From positions 1 to 49,636 of the forward strand of contig JAEWJB010000009.1 of the NCBI GenBank assembly GCA_023386795.1: DNA of 49,636 nucleotides. Reading direction: 5' to 3'. Below are positions 9,177 through 18,442 of the stretch, piece after piece (positions within the stretch are counted from its first letter, which is position 1; each line of letters starts with the position of its first letter). A model generated the notes under the pieces. It did no database searches. It was not told the origin of the DNA and was given only the letters and a program-made list of their open reading frames with translations. This stretch comes from Pseudomonadota bacterium (GTDB lineage Bacteria > Pseudomonadota > Gammaproteobacteria > Xanthomonadales > Xanthomonadaceae). A program made the translations under genes and the position numbers.

Positions 9177-9583
9177 TGCGCGCGGCCCTTACCCTGGCAC
9201 TGGTCCTGTCGGCGGTACCGCTCGCATCCGCACAGGCGGTCACCTGCAAGCCGGCCGGCAACCAGGCCGAAATGAACCAGTGCGCGTTCGACGACCTGCG
9301 CAAGGCCGATGCCGAGCTCAACGCGACTTACTCGCAGGTGCTGGCCAAGCTGAAGGGTCAGACCGTGCCGCTGGCCCGGCTCAAGAGCGCACAGCGCTTG
9401 TGGGTGCAACTGCGCGATGCCGACCTGGCCGCCCAGTTCCCCGTCGCCGACAAGCAGGACCCGCGCGTCGAATACGGCTCGCTCTATCCGCTCGAACGCG
9501 CGGCCGCCCAAACCGACCTGACCCGCCAGCGCACCGCCTACCTGCGCAAGCAGTTCCTCGCCCCCGCGGGCGAAGGCCGCTGA
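9173..9583 (+). CDS. LprI-like (lysozyme-inhibitor LprI N-domain) secreted protein
   Basis: 136 aa with a Sec signal peptide (MMRAALTLALVLSAVPLASA, cleavage near AQA). The mature part begins TCKPAGNQAEMNQCAFDDLRKADAELNATY, the pattern of the LprI/DUF1311 domain (two Cys, then AD-x-LN-x-Y). Some mycobacterial members inhibit lysozyme; most are uncharacterised. Translation is coupled to sufB through an ATGA overlap, so it is embedded in the suf operon although the product is periplasmic. Two adjacent ATGs (9173, 9176) are equally possible. Relation to Fe-S assembly is unknown. Confidence 0.85.
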
Positions 9584-9626
9584 CGTACGCCCCGCCTTCT
9601 CCTTTCCGCATTGCGAAGCAAACATC

Positions 9627-10387
<761 letters not shown>

Positions 10388-10388
<1 letters not shown>

Positions 10389-11650
10389 TGAGCGCCCTGC
10401 TCGATTCCCTCGCCGCCGGCTTCCACGGCGATGCGGCGCGCCAGGCGGTGCTGGATGAAGCAGTGCGCGACGGCCTGCCCGGCGCGCGCAGCGAGGCCTG
10501 GAAGTACACCCCGCTGCGCGCCCTGGAGCGCCGCAGCTTCGCCAAGGCGCCGGCCGAAGTCGCCGCGACCGATCCGCAGCTGCTGGCCGATATTCCGGCG
10601 CCGCGGCTGGTGTTCGTCAACGGTCGATACGCCCCGGCCCTGTCGCAGCTCGATGGACTGCCCCCCGGCGTGAGCCTGCAGCCGCTGTCCGCGGCGCTGG
10701 CGAGTGGCGAAGAGGCCGCGCGTTTCCTGGGCCGTCGCTATGAGCATGCCGACGAAGTATTCGCCCGCCTCAACGCCGCGCTCGCCGAAGAGGGCGTGCT
10801 GTTGCGCGTGAAAGAAGGCGTGCGGGTCGAGGCACCGGTACACCTGGTCTTCGTCAGTGCCGCAGGCGAAGTTGATCTGGCCTGGCACCCGCGCCACCTG
10901 GTCGAACTGCGCCGCGAAGCATCGCTTTCGTTGCTGGAGCACCACCTGCAGGCGGACGACAACGCGCATCTGGGGAATTCGGTTGCCCATGTGCATCTGG
11001 CGCAAGGTGCCAGGCTGTCGCATGCCCGCGTGCAGGAAACGGGCGCTGGCTTTACCTCGCTCCTGCGCACCGACGCGGTGCTCGCCCGCGACGCCGTGTA
11101 CCAGCGTATCGACCTGGAACTCGGCGCAGGCCTGACCCGTCATGAACTCAACGTGCGCCTGGAAGGCGACAACGCCCGCCTCGACGCCAATGGCGTGCTG
11201 CTCGGCAATGGCCGTCGCCACATCGACACCCGGCTGGGCATCGAGCACATCGCACGCGATACCTCCTGCGGGCTGCTCTGGCGCGGCGTCGGCACCGATC
11301 GCAGCCGCGTCGTCTTCCACGGCGGCATCCACATCCGCCCCGGCGCCGATGGCACCGACGCGCGCCTGTCGAACAAGAACCTGCTGCTGTCGGCCAATGC
11401 CGAGATCGACACGCAGCCGGTGCTGGTGATCGACGCGGACGAAGTACAGGCCGCGCATGGCGCCACTGTCGGCCAGCTCGACGCCAACGCCCTGTTCTAC
11501 CTGCGTTCGCGCGGCCTGCCGCAGGCGCAGGCCCAGGCGCTGTTGAGCGCGGCGTTCTGCCACGAGCCGCTGTCCGGCCTGCCGGAAAAGCTCGCCGGCT
11601 TCCTCACCGCACGGCTGGATGCCGCGCTTTCATCGGCGGGCGTGGCATGA
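10388..11650 (+). CDS. sufD: Fe-S cluster assembly protein SufD
   Basis: 420 aa. The N-terminal helical part contains SEAWKYTPLR, the typical SufD signature, and the C-terminal part has the SufB/SufD beta-helix with GIHIRPGADGTDARLSNKNL and the conserved ending region AHGATVGQLDANALFYLRSRG, including the His that lines the cluster-assembly interface. It is the partner of SufB and SufC. It overlaps both neighbours by 1-4 bases, so expression is tightly coupled. Confidence 0.96.
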
Positions 11651-12894
11651 ACGCGCCGGTCGCCGCCCACATGGACACACTGCCGGATTGGGAGCGCGTG
11701 CGCAGCTATTTCCCGCTGTTGATGCGCCAGGTCCACGGCAAGCCGCTGATCTATTTCGACAATGCGAACACTGGGCAGAAACCGCTGCCGGTGATCGCGG
11801 CAACCGACGAGTTCTATCGCCGGCAGAACGCCAATGTCAGCCGTGCGGTGCATGCGCTCGGCACCGAGGCGACCGAGGCCTACGAGGGCGCGCGCGACAA
11901 GCTCGCCCGCTTCCTCAACGTCCGCGCCGACGAACTGGTGCTGTGTAGCGGGACCACGTTCGCAATCAACCTCGTCGCGTATTCGTGGGCACTCCCCCGC
12001 CTGAAGGCCGGTGACGTGATCCTGGTGTCACGCATGGAGCACCACGCCAATATCGTGCCGTGGCGGCTGGTGGCCGAGCGCACCGGCGCCAGGATCCGCG
12101 TGGCCGAGATCCACCCGGATGGCACGCTGGACCTGGAGGCCCTGCGCACGGCGATGACCCCCGAAGTGAAGTTGCTGGCGCTGACCCACGTGTCCAACGT
12201 GCTCGGCACCGTCAACCCGGTTCGCGAAATCTGCCGCGAAGCGCGCAAGCGCGGGATCGTCACCGTCATCGATGGATCGCAGGCCGCGCCCCATCGCCGC
12301 GTGGACGTGGCCGCCATCGGCTGCGACTTCTACGCCATCACCGGCCACAAGATGTGCGGCCCGACCGGCACCGGTGCCCTGTGGGGCCGCCGCGAACACC
12401 TGCAGGCCATGCCGCCATTCCTGGGCGGCGGCGAGATGATCAAGGAAGTCAGCTTCGACGGCACCGTGTTCAACGACCCGCCGCACAAGTTCGAGGCGGG
12501 CACACCGAACATCGCCGGCTTCATTGGCCTGGGGGCCGCGGTGGACTACCTGGAAGCACTCGGGCTGGAACACGTGGAAGCCCGCGAAGCCGAACTGCTG
12601 GCGCATTTCACCGAAGAGTTGCAGCGCATCGAAGGGCTGCGCATCTTCGGCACCGCGCCGGACAAGGCCGCCGTGGTGTCATTCCTGGTCGACGGGGCAC
12701 ACGCCCATGACCTGGCCACGCTGCTGGACCTGGAAGGCGTGGCGGTGCGCTCGGGCCAGCACTGCGCCCACCCGCTGCTGCAGTTCTATGGCGTGGCGGC
12801 GACCTGCCGGGCCTCGCTGGCGTTCTACAACACGCACGAGGAGATCGAGCGCTTCATCGCCGCCCTGCGCAAGGTCCGGCAGCTGCTCGGCTGA
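11647..12894 (+). CDS. sufS: Cysteine desulfurase SufS
   Basis: 415 aa PLP enzyme that releases sulfur from cysteine as an enzyme persulfide for SufB. The PLP lysine is Lys235 in TGHKMCGPTGTG and the catalytic cysteine is Cys373 in RSGQHCAHPL, so it is a group II desulfurase. Normally it needs an activator such as SufE or SufU, but none is encoded in the window. The start overlaps sufD (ATGA). A GC-rich 13-bp inverted repeat follows the stop, at 12918. Confidence 0.96.
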   Translation: MNAPVAAHMDTLPDWERVRSYFPLLMRQVHGKPLIYFDNANTGQKPLPVIAATDEFYRRQNANVSRAVHALGTEATEAYEGARDKLARFLNVRADELVLCSGTTFAINLVAYSWALPRLKAGDVILVSRMEHHANIVPWRLVAERTGARIRVAEIHPDGTLDLEALRTAMTPEVKLLALTHVSNVLGTVNPVREICREARKRGIVTVIDGSQAAPHRRVDVAAIGCDFYAITGHKMCGPTGTGALWGRREHLQAMPPFLGGGEMIKEVSFDGTVFNDPPHKFEAGTPNIAGFIGLGAAVDYLEALGLEHVEAREAELLAHFTEELQRIEGLRIFGTAPDKAAVVSFLVDGAHAHDLATLLDLEGVAVRSGQHCAHPLLQFYGVAATCRASLAFYNTHEEIERFIAALRKVRQLLG

Positions 12895-12917
12895 GCTGTC
12901 CGCGCCGGCGCGTCCAT

Positions 12918-12945
12918 CGCGCCGTGCCGGCACCGGCACGGCGCG
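12918..12945 (+). promoter_or_regulatory. Inverted repeat between sufS and the acetyltransferase gene
   Basis: A perfect 13-bp inverted repeat, CGCGCCGTGCCGG (12918-12930) and its complement (12933-12945), with a 2-base loop. No T tract follows, so it is not a classic terminator. TACAAT at 12948-12953 lies right behind it, 7 bases before the ATG at 12961, so an independent near-leaderless transcript is possible; no good -35 box is seen. Confidence 0.45.
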
Positions 12946-12960
12946 GATACAATCCGTGCC

Positions 12961-13497
12961 ATGCACACCCTGACCTTCCGCACCGCTACCGTCGCCGATG
13001 TCGATGCGCTCGTCGCCCTGGTGACTTCCGCCTACCGCGGCGACGCCAGCCGGGTCGGCTGGACCACCGAGGCCGACCTGCTCGACGGCACCCGGATCGA
13101 CCCGGATATCCTGCGTCAGGACATCCTGCGCGACCGCAGCCTGGTCCTGCTGGCCGAGCGCGATGGCGAACTGATCGCCTGCGCACATATCTCCGACGAT
13201 GGCGACGCCGGCTACTTCGGCATGTTCTCGGTCAGCCCCACGCTGCAGGGGGGCGGCGTGGGCAAGCAGCTGATGGGCGAGGCGGAGCGCATCGTGCATC
13301 AGCAGTGGGGGCACGCCCTGATGCGGATGACCGTCATCGACGTGCGCGCCGAGTTGATCGCCTTCTACGAGCGCCGCGGCTACCGCCGCACCGGCATCAC
13401 CAAACCATTCCCCTACGGCGATGCCCGCTTCGGCATCCCGCTACGCGACGACCTGCGCTTCGAGATCCTCGAAAAAGCACTGGGCGTCGCTTCGTGA
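12961..13497 (+). CDS. GNAT-family N-acetyltransferase
   Basis: 178 aa single GNAT domain. The acetyl-CoA pyrophosphate loop is QGGGVGKQLM near residue 98, preceded by the beta-bulge strand YFGMFSVSPT and followed by a conserved FYERRGYRRTG. Substrate unknown. It sits 66 bases after sufS and overlaps the Rieske protein gene (GTGA), suggesting that both are read together, possibly as the tail of the suf operon. Confidence 0.9.
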   Translation: MHTLTFRTATVADVDALVALVTSAYRGDASRVGWTTEADLLDGTRIDPDILRQDILRDRSLVLLAERDGELIACAHISDDGDAGYFGMFSVSPTLQGGGVGKQLMGEAERIVHQQWGHALMRMTVIDVRAELIAFYERRGYRRTGITKPFPYGDARFGIPLRDDLRFEILEKALGVAS

Positions 13498-13826
13498 GCG
13501 CCACCTGGACCTATGTCTGCGGAACCGCAGAGCTCCTGCCCGGCGAGCTGAAGAACGTGTGGGACGAGGTCACGGATACCCCGATCGTGGTGTTCAACCT
13601 CGATGGCGCCTTCTACGCACTGGAAGACCGGTGCAGCCATGAAGACTACGAGTTGTCACCAGGTACTTTCGACCCGGCCGAGGGCAGCATTGAATGCCTG
13701 CTCCATGGCGCGCGGTTCGATATCAGGGACGGCCGGCCCTTGTGCCCGCCGGCCTATTCGCCGGTGGCCAAGTTCCCGGTAAAAGTCGAAGACAGCGGGA
13801 TCTGGACCCGTGACGACCGCGATTAG
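13494..13826 (+). CDS. Rieske [2Fe-2S] ferredoxin (non-heme oxygenase ferredoxin type)
   Basis: 110 aa soluble protein with one Rieske domain: Cys47-x-His49 (CSH) and Cys68-x2-His71 (CLLH) ligate the cluster. Its length and style match the ferredoxin subunits of bacterial non-heme iron dioxygenases, but no oxygenase is encoded nearby. In relatives such proteins often lie after suf genes, so a role as an electron carrier or as a cluster client or donor is plausible. The start is the GTG at 13494 that overlaps the previous stop. Confidence 0.9.
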   Translation: MSATWTYVCGTAELLPGELKNVWDEVTDTPIVVFNLDGAFYALEDRCSHEDYELSPGTFDPAEGSIECLLHGARFDIRDGRPLCPPAYSPVAKFPVKVEDSGIWTRDDRD

Positions 13827-13963
13827 GTGCCATCACCGCGGCCTTTGACCGCGGCCTGCCGACGCCAACTGTTCGCACGGGCGTTTGCCCGGCTTCCGAC
13901 ACGCCTCTCCCCCGCTACGCAGCAGCCAGGGGGAGCGTTGCGCGCGTGGAACGCGAATATTTC

Positions 13964-14001
13964 GCAAATGTCATTGCAAACGATTCGCATTTGACTAGAA
14001 T
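13964..14001 (+). promoter_or_regulatory. Promoter with candidate Fur operator upstream of the TonB receptor
   Basis: TTGCAA (13974-13979), 16-bp spacer, TAGAAT (13996-14001). An imperfect inverted repeat covers it: GCAAATGTCATTG at 13964 opposite CGATTCGCATTTG at 13981. The AT-rich A/T-G-C pattern is like Fur boxes of xanthomonads. Fur control of this receptor is inferred. The remainder of 13827-13963 shows no other signal. Confidence 0.55.
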
Positions 14002-14110
14002 GAGCGCGCCGTGAAGATCGCGCGCCCTACAGTGGCGCGCGTCCCCACACCCGGAATCCGGCGCCCAGCCATCGGGCGTCGCATCGAATCGTCTACAGGA
14101 TTGCAGACAC

Positions 14111-16402
14111 ATGAGCATCAAGAGCCGCAAGCACGCCCTGCCCCGTTCCGCTGGCGCCACTACCCTGACCGCCGCCGCCCTGTTGCTGGCCGCGCCGCTG
14201 GTGCACGCCGAGGCAGCCGACAACGCCAAGACGCTCGACAAGATCGATGTCCAGGCCGAGCGTGCGAAACGCTATCTCGTGGAGACGCCTGCTTCGCCGA
14301 AGTTCACCCAGCCGCTGCAGGACACCCCGCAGACGGTCAACATCATCAGCAAGGACCTGTTCAACGAACAGGGGGCGACCACGCTGACCGAGGCGCTGCG
14401 TAACAGCCCCGGCGTGGGAACCTTCTACGTCGGCGAGAACGGCAATACCAGCACTGGCGATACGGTGTACATGCGTGGCTTCGACAGTTCTTCCAGCATC
14501 TTCGTGGACGGCATCCGCGACCTCGGCTCGATTTCGCGCGACGTGTTCAACATCGAGCAGATCGAGGTGACCAAGGGCCCGGCAGGTACCGACAACGGTC
14601 GCAGCGCCCCCACCGGCGCGATCAACCTGATCACCAAGCAGCCGTTCGGCACCAACGCCACCACCGCCTCGTTGACCGGAGGCGTGGACGGCCAGCGCCG
14701 CGTCACCGCGGACTGGAACCAGACGCTGGGCAATCCGGGCGCGGCATTCCGGCTCAACGTAATGGGCCAGGACAGCGATGCCGTCGGCCGTGACCACGTC
14801 GAAAACAAGCGCTGGGGCATCGCGCCTTCGCTCGCGTTCGGGCTGGACGGTGCGACCCGTTATTACATCGACCTGCTGTACGTGAAGCAGGACAACGTGC
14901 CCGATGGCAGCGTGCCGACCATCGGCCTGCCTGGCTATTCCTCACCGGATGCGACCCGTCCTTGGCTGGCCAGCGCGCCGAAGGTGGATCCGGAGAACTT
15001 CTACGGCACGCGCCATGACCATGACGACATCGAATCGAAGATGGCGACCTTCCGCTTCGAGCACGACTTCTCCGATGCCCTCAAGCTGACCAACACGGCG
15101 CGTTGGGGCCAGAACGAGCAGGACTACATGCTCACCGCGTTCATGGTGACTGCAGCCAACCTGCTGACCCCGAACCCGAATGACCCTTCCACCTGGACCG
15201 TCGCGCGCAGCACGCCGACCTTCAAGGACCAGCAGTACACGATCCTCACCGACCAGTTGAACCTGCGCTGGGATTTCACCACCGGCTCGGTCACGCACAA
15301 CCTGAGCACCGGCGTGGAAGCCACCCGCGAGGAGCTCAAGAGCTGGGGCGTGGCGACCCGGAGCGGCGCCTGGCCGGCGGCCAACCTGTACAACCCGGAC
15401 TGGAACGTGGATGGCCTGGTATGGGGCCGTAACGGCGCCCACTCCCGGGGCCGCACCACCACCTATTCGGCCTATGCGTTCGACACGCTGAAGTTCGGCG
15501 AAAGCTTCCTGCTCACCGGTGGCGTGCGCTTGGATCGCTACGATACCGACTTCGACAGTCTGGTCGCCTGCGGCGGCCGTGGCGGCCCGGCCTGCGGCTC
15601 GCAGCCTACCGGCACCATCGTGCCGGGCGTGAACGCCAACGCCAAGGACACACTCTTCAACTGGAAGCTGGGTGCGGTCTACAAGGCGAACGAGGACGTG
15701 AGCCTCTACGCCAACTACGCGGTCTCGCAGCAGCCCCCGGGCGGCAGCGCGCTGGAACTGAGCACGGCGGCGAACAACCTCAACAATCCCAACCTGGATC
15801 CGCAGAAGGCCAAGACGGCCGAGATCGGCACCAAGTGGAGCTTCTTCGACCAGGGCCTGCTGGTCTCGATGGCCCTGTTCCGCACCGACGTGACCAACGA
15901 GATCGCGCCGGACCCGACCAACCCGAACATCTACTACCAGACCGGCGAGAAGCGGGTCGAAGGCGTGGAACTGTCGGCGGTGGGCCGCATCACCGACAAC
16001 TGGTCGGTCTCGGCGGGCTACACGAAGATGGACGCGCAGGTGGAGGAAGGCAGCAAGGTCGCGCAGGACGGCTCAACCGATCTGAGCTACACCCCGGACA
16101 GCGCGTTCACCGCGTGGACCACCTACACCTTGCCGTTCAAGCTGACCATCGGCGGCGGCGTGCGTTACAACGGCGAGATGAAGCGGGGCACCGATGGCGC
16201 CATCGGCACGCCGGCGTTCGTGAAGTCGTACACGGTGTGGGACGCGGTGGTCACCTATCCGTTCTCGGAGAACTTCGACTTGCGCTTGAACGCCTACAAT
16301 CTGTTCGACAAGGAGTACGTGGCCGGCATCAACAAGAGCGGTTACCGCTACAGCCCGGGCGCCCCGCGCACCTTCACGCTGACGGCCAACCTGCGCTTCT
16401 GA
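14111..16402 (+). CDS. TonB-dependent outer-membrane receptor, catecholate-siderophore (Fiu-like) type
   Basis: 763 aa with an N-terminal signal peptide (about residues 1-33, ending LVHAEA). A TonB-box-like stretch LDKIDVQAE is followed by the plug domain (TPQTVNIISKDLFNEQGATTLTEALRNSPGV, with YMRGFDSSSSIFVDGIRD) and a 22-strand barrel ending in YSPGAPRTFTLTANLRF, with the terminal aromatic needed for assembly. Plug and barrel motifs are closest in style to Fiu/CirA-like receptors for monomeric catechols. It is first in a seven-gene iron/flavin cluster behind a putative Fur-controlled promoter. The exact ligand is unknown. Confidence 0.93.
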   Translation: MSIKSRKHALPRSAGATTLTAAALLLAAPLVHAEAADNAKTLDKIDVQAERAKRYLVETPASPKFTQPLQDTPQTVNIISKDLFNEQGATTLTEALRNSPGVGTFYVGENGNTSTGDTVYMRGFDSSSSIFVDGIRDLGSISRDVFNIEQIEVTKGPAGTDNGRSAPTGAINLITKQPFGTNATTASLTGGVDGQRRVTADWNQTLGNPGAAFRLNVMGQDSDAVGRDHVENKRWGIAPSLAFGLDGATRYYIDLLYVKQDNVPDGSVPTIGLPGYSSPDATRPWLASAPKVDPENFYGTRHDHDDIESKMATFRFEHDFSDALKLTNTARWGQNEQDYMLTAFMVTAANLLTPNPNDPSTWTVARSTPTFKDQQYTILTDQLNLRWDFTTGSVTHNLSTGVEATREELKSWGVATRSGAWPAANLYNPDWNVDGLVWGRNGAHSRGRTTTYSAYAFDTLKFGESFLLTGGVRLDRYDTDFDSLVACGGRGGPACGSQPTGTIVPGVNANAKDTLFNWKLGAVYKANEDVSLYANYAVSQQPPGGSALELSTAANNLNNPNLDPQKAKTAEIGTKWSFFDQGLLVSMALFRTDVTNEIAPDPTNPNIYYQTGEKRVEGVELSAVGRITDNWSVSAGYTKMDAQVEEGSKVAQDGSTDLSYTPDSAFTAWTTYTLPFKLTIGGGVRYNGEMKRGTDGAIGTPAFVKSYTVWDAVVTYPFSENFDLRLNAYNLFDKEYVAGINKSGYRYSPGAPRTFTLTANLRF

Positions 16403-16433
16403 CGGCAGGGCACGCGAACACGCAGTCATTCAA

Positions 16434-16458
16434 GGACGCCTCCCTCGTGGAGGCGTCC
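16434..16458 (+). terminator. Intercistronic hairpin between receptor and piuC
   Basis: A perfect 10-bp stem GGACGCCTCC / GGAGGCGTCC with a 5-base loop, 31 bases after the receptor stop. There is no T tract, so partial termination or 3-prime-end protection of the receptor message is more likely than full termination. Confidence 0.45.
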
Positions 16459-16477
16459 GCATGCAGGGGAGAACATC

Positions 16478-17170
16478 ATGCTGCTGCACATACCGGGCAT
16501 TCTGAGCGCCGAGGAAGTGGCGCGTTTCCGCCGCGAGTTGGCTTCGGCGGAGTGGACCGACGGCCGCGAGACGGTCGGCGTGCAGGGTGCGCAGGTCAAG
16601 CGCAACCTGCAGTTGCCTGACACCTCGCCACTGAAACAGCAGCTCGGGCAGGCAGTGCTCAATGCATTGGCACGCAGCCCGCTGTATTTCGCCGCCGCAT
16701 TGCCCTTGCGCACGGTGCCGCCACGTTTCAACCGCTACGAAGGCGGAGGTCACTATGGCTTCCATGTCGATGGGTCGGTCATGACGGTCGGCGGCGGCGA
16801 AGGCCAGCTGCCGGTGAGCGTGCGCAGCGACCTGTCGTGCACGCTGTTCCTCAGCGAGCCGGAGGAATACGAGGGCGGAGAACTGATCGTCCATGACACC
16901 TACGGCGAGCACGAGGTGAAGCTGCCGGCGGGCGACCTGATCCTGTATCCGTCCAGCAGCCTGCATCGCGTCGCGCCTGTCACCCAGGGCGCGCGCATCG
17001 CCTCGTTCTTCTGGGTCCAGAGCCTGGTACGCGACGGGCAGCAGCGGCAGATGCTGTTCGAACTCGATGGTGCGATCCAGTCGCTGACACAGTCCGGTGC
17101 GGATCGCGAAGCGCTGCTGCGTTTGACCAACGTCTATCACAACCTGCTGCGAGGCTGGGCGGAGACCTGA
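16478..17170 (+). CDS. piuC: Fe(II)/2-oxoglutarate-dependent PKHD hydroxylase PiuC
   Basis: 230 aa dioxygenase of the PKHD/YbiX/PiuC family. Iron ligands His96, Asp98 (HVD) and His163, and 2-oxoglutarate-binding Arg173 (GARIASFFW), are all present. PiuC genes typically accompany PiuA/Fiu-type siderophore receptors, as here; the family is thought to modify a siderophore or a related ligand, but its substrate is not established. GGGGAG lies upstream of the ATG. It ends 72 bases before the PepSY gene, which has its own candidate promoter. Confidence 0.95.
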   Translation: MLLHIPGILSAEEVARFRRELASAEWTDGRETVGVQGAQVKRNLQLPDTSPLKQQLGQAVLNALARSPLYFAAALPLRTVPPRFNRYEGGGHYGFHVDGSVMTVGGGEGQLPVSVRSDLSCTLFLSEPEEYEGGELIVHDTYGEHEVKLPAGDLILYPSSSLHRVAPVTQGARIASFFWVQSLVRDGQQRQMLFELDGAIQSLTQSGADREALLRLTNVYHNLLRGWAET

Positions 17171-17182
17171 TCCTCCATGGCT

Positions 17183-17214
17183 CCAATTGCGATCCATTCT
17201 CAATTGGATAGAAT
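17183..17214 (+). promoter_or_regulatory. Candidate promoter/operator of the PepSY-DUF2271-DUF4198-ApbE-reductase genes
   Basis: TTGCGA (17187-17192), 16-bp spacer, TAGAAT (17209-17214), the same geometry and -10 box as the receptor promoter. A 7-bp inverted repeat CCAATTG/CAATTGG (17183-17189 and 17201-17207) straddles the spacer and may be the operator. The binding protein is unknown; Fur is a guess. Confidence 0.45.
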
Positions 17215-17241
17215 GACCTTCCTCTTCCGGGTGCGGCTGGC

Positions 17242-17880
17242 TTGTCCTACTCCTCCTCCGATCTTGCGACCCAACAACAGCGCCGTGGCTTCTGGCTGCG
17301 CACGCTGCACCAGTGGCACTGGATCAGCTCGGCGATATGCCTGGTCGGCATGTTGCTGTTCGCCGCGACCGGATTGACGCTCAACCATGCCGCGCGGATC
17401 GAGGCCAAGCCGCAAGTGAGCAACCATCGGCTCACCTTGCCCGCGCCGATGCTCGAACGCCTGCGCGGCCCCGACGAAGGCCACGCGCCGTTGCCGGCCT
17501 CGATATCGGGCTGGCTGTCCGGCGAGCTGTCACTGCGGCTGTCCGGACAGTCGGCCGAGTGGTCCGCCGAGGAGGTCTATCTGTCGATGCCCGCGCCGGG
17601 CGAGGACGCCTGGCTGAGCATCGACCGCGAGACCGGCGCGGTGGAATACGAACGCACCGAGCGGGGTTGGATTTCCTATTTCAATGACCTGCACAAGGGC
17701 CGCAACGCCGGTCCGGCATGGGGCTGGTTCATCGACCTGTTCGCCATCGCGTGCCTGGTGTTCGCCATCACTGGCCTGTTCCTGCTGCAGATGCATGCAC
17801 GACAGCGCCGCATGACCTGGCCACTGGTCGGCTTCGGCCTGCTGCTGCCGGTCCTGATCGCCCTGCTCCTCATCCACTGA
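17242..17880 (+). CDS. PepSY-associated transmembrane protein (putative b-heme/siderophore reductase subunit)
   Basis: 212 aa with three membrane helices (about residues 27-47, 161-185, 193-211) and a periplasmic PepSY-like loop between the first two. Histidines sit at helix edges: His23 and His26 (LHQWHW), His49 (LNHA) and His151 (DLHKG), a pattern that in PepSY-TM proteins such as PiuB/FoxB-like reductases could bind heme b. It probably passes electrons across the inner membrane. The TTG at 17242 is the only upstream start in frame; no ATG occurs before residue 37 and no clear ribosome site is seen, so the exact start is uncertain. The next gene begins 18 bases downstream. Confidence 0.85.
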   Translation: MSYSSSDLATQQQRRGFWLRTLHQWHWISSAICLVGMLLFAATGLTLNHAARIEAKPQVSNHRLTLPAPMLERLRGPDEGHAPLPASISGWLSGELSLRLSGQSAEWSAEEVYLSMPAPGEDAWLSIDRETGAVEYERTERGWISYFNDLHKGRNAGPAWGWFIDLFAIACLVFAITGLFLLQMHARQRRMTWPLVGFGLLLPVLIALLLIH

Positions 17881-17898
17881 ACGTTCCCGGAGACCCCC

Positions 17899-18411
17899 AT
17901 GCGCGCCACGCTTACCCTCGCCTTCACCAGCTGCGGCCTGCTCGCCACGCCGGCCTATGCCGCCACGCTCGACGTCAACGTGGAGATTCCCAAGCTCAAC
18001 GTCGCCGAGTATCACCGGCCCTACGTGGCGGTGTGGATCGAAGGCGCCGACGCGCAGGTAGCCCGCAACCTGGCGGTCTGGTACCAGTTCCGTGACACCG
18101 CCGAAGGCCATGGCACCAAGTGGCTGCCCGACCTGCGCCAGTGGTGGCGCAAGAGCGGTCGCAGCACGCAGATGCCGATCGATGGCGTCAGCGGCCCGAC
18201 TCGACCGGCCGGTGCGCATGCCCTCTCCTTCGGCGACGCGCAGCTGCAGGGCCTGGCGGCCGGTGAGTACACCCTGGTGGTGGAAGCCGCGCGCGAGGTG
18301 GGCGGCCGCGAGCTGGTGAAAGTGCCCTTCGAGTGGGGCGCCGGTGCACAGCAGGGCAAGGCCCAGGGCAGCAGCGAGCTCGGTGCGGTCAGCATCGCGG
18401 TACGTCCGTAA
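17899..18411 (+). CDS. DUF2271 secreted protein with a flavinylation-like motif
   Basis: 170 aa, signal peptide MRATLTLAFTSCGLLATPAYA, then an immunoglobulin-like DUF2271 domain (LDVNVEIPKLNVAEYHRPYVAVWIE). Residues 95-101 read D-G-V-S-G-P-T followed by RPAG. This closely resembles the D-x-x-[ST]-G-A-[ST] motif whose last Thr/Ser is covalently flavinylated by ApbE in NqrC/RnfG-type FMN proteins, with Pro in place of Ala; Thr101 would carry the FMN. With apbE two genes downstream, it is probably an extracytoplasmic FMN electron carrier. That function is inference from the motif and context; the family itself has no settled role. Confidence 0.88.
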   Translation: MRATLTLAFTSCGLLATPAYAATLDVNVEIPKLNVAEYHRPYVAVWIEGADAQVARNLAVWYQFRDTAEGHGTKWLPDLRQWWRKSGRSTQMPIDGVSGPTRPAGAHALSFGDAQLQGLAAGEYTLVVEAAREVGGRELVKVPFEWGAGAQQGKAQGSSELGAVSIAVRP

Positions 18412-18442
18412 TCCGTCTTCCGTCATCACCCAAGGAGTTCCG

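Noticed and set aside
12895..13826. GNAT and Rieske genes as a separate toxin/antitoxin-like pair
   Set aside because: The proteins have ordinary GNAT and Rieske motifs, are not small or basic toxins, and such genes follow suf genes in relatives.
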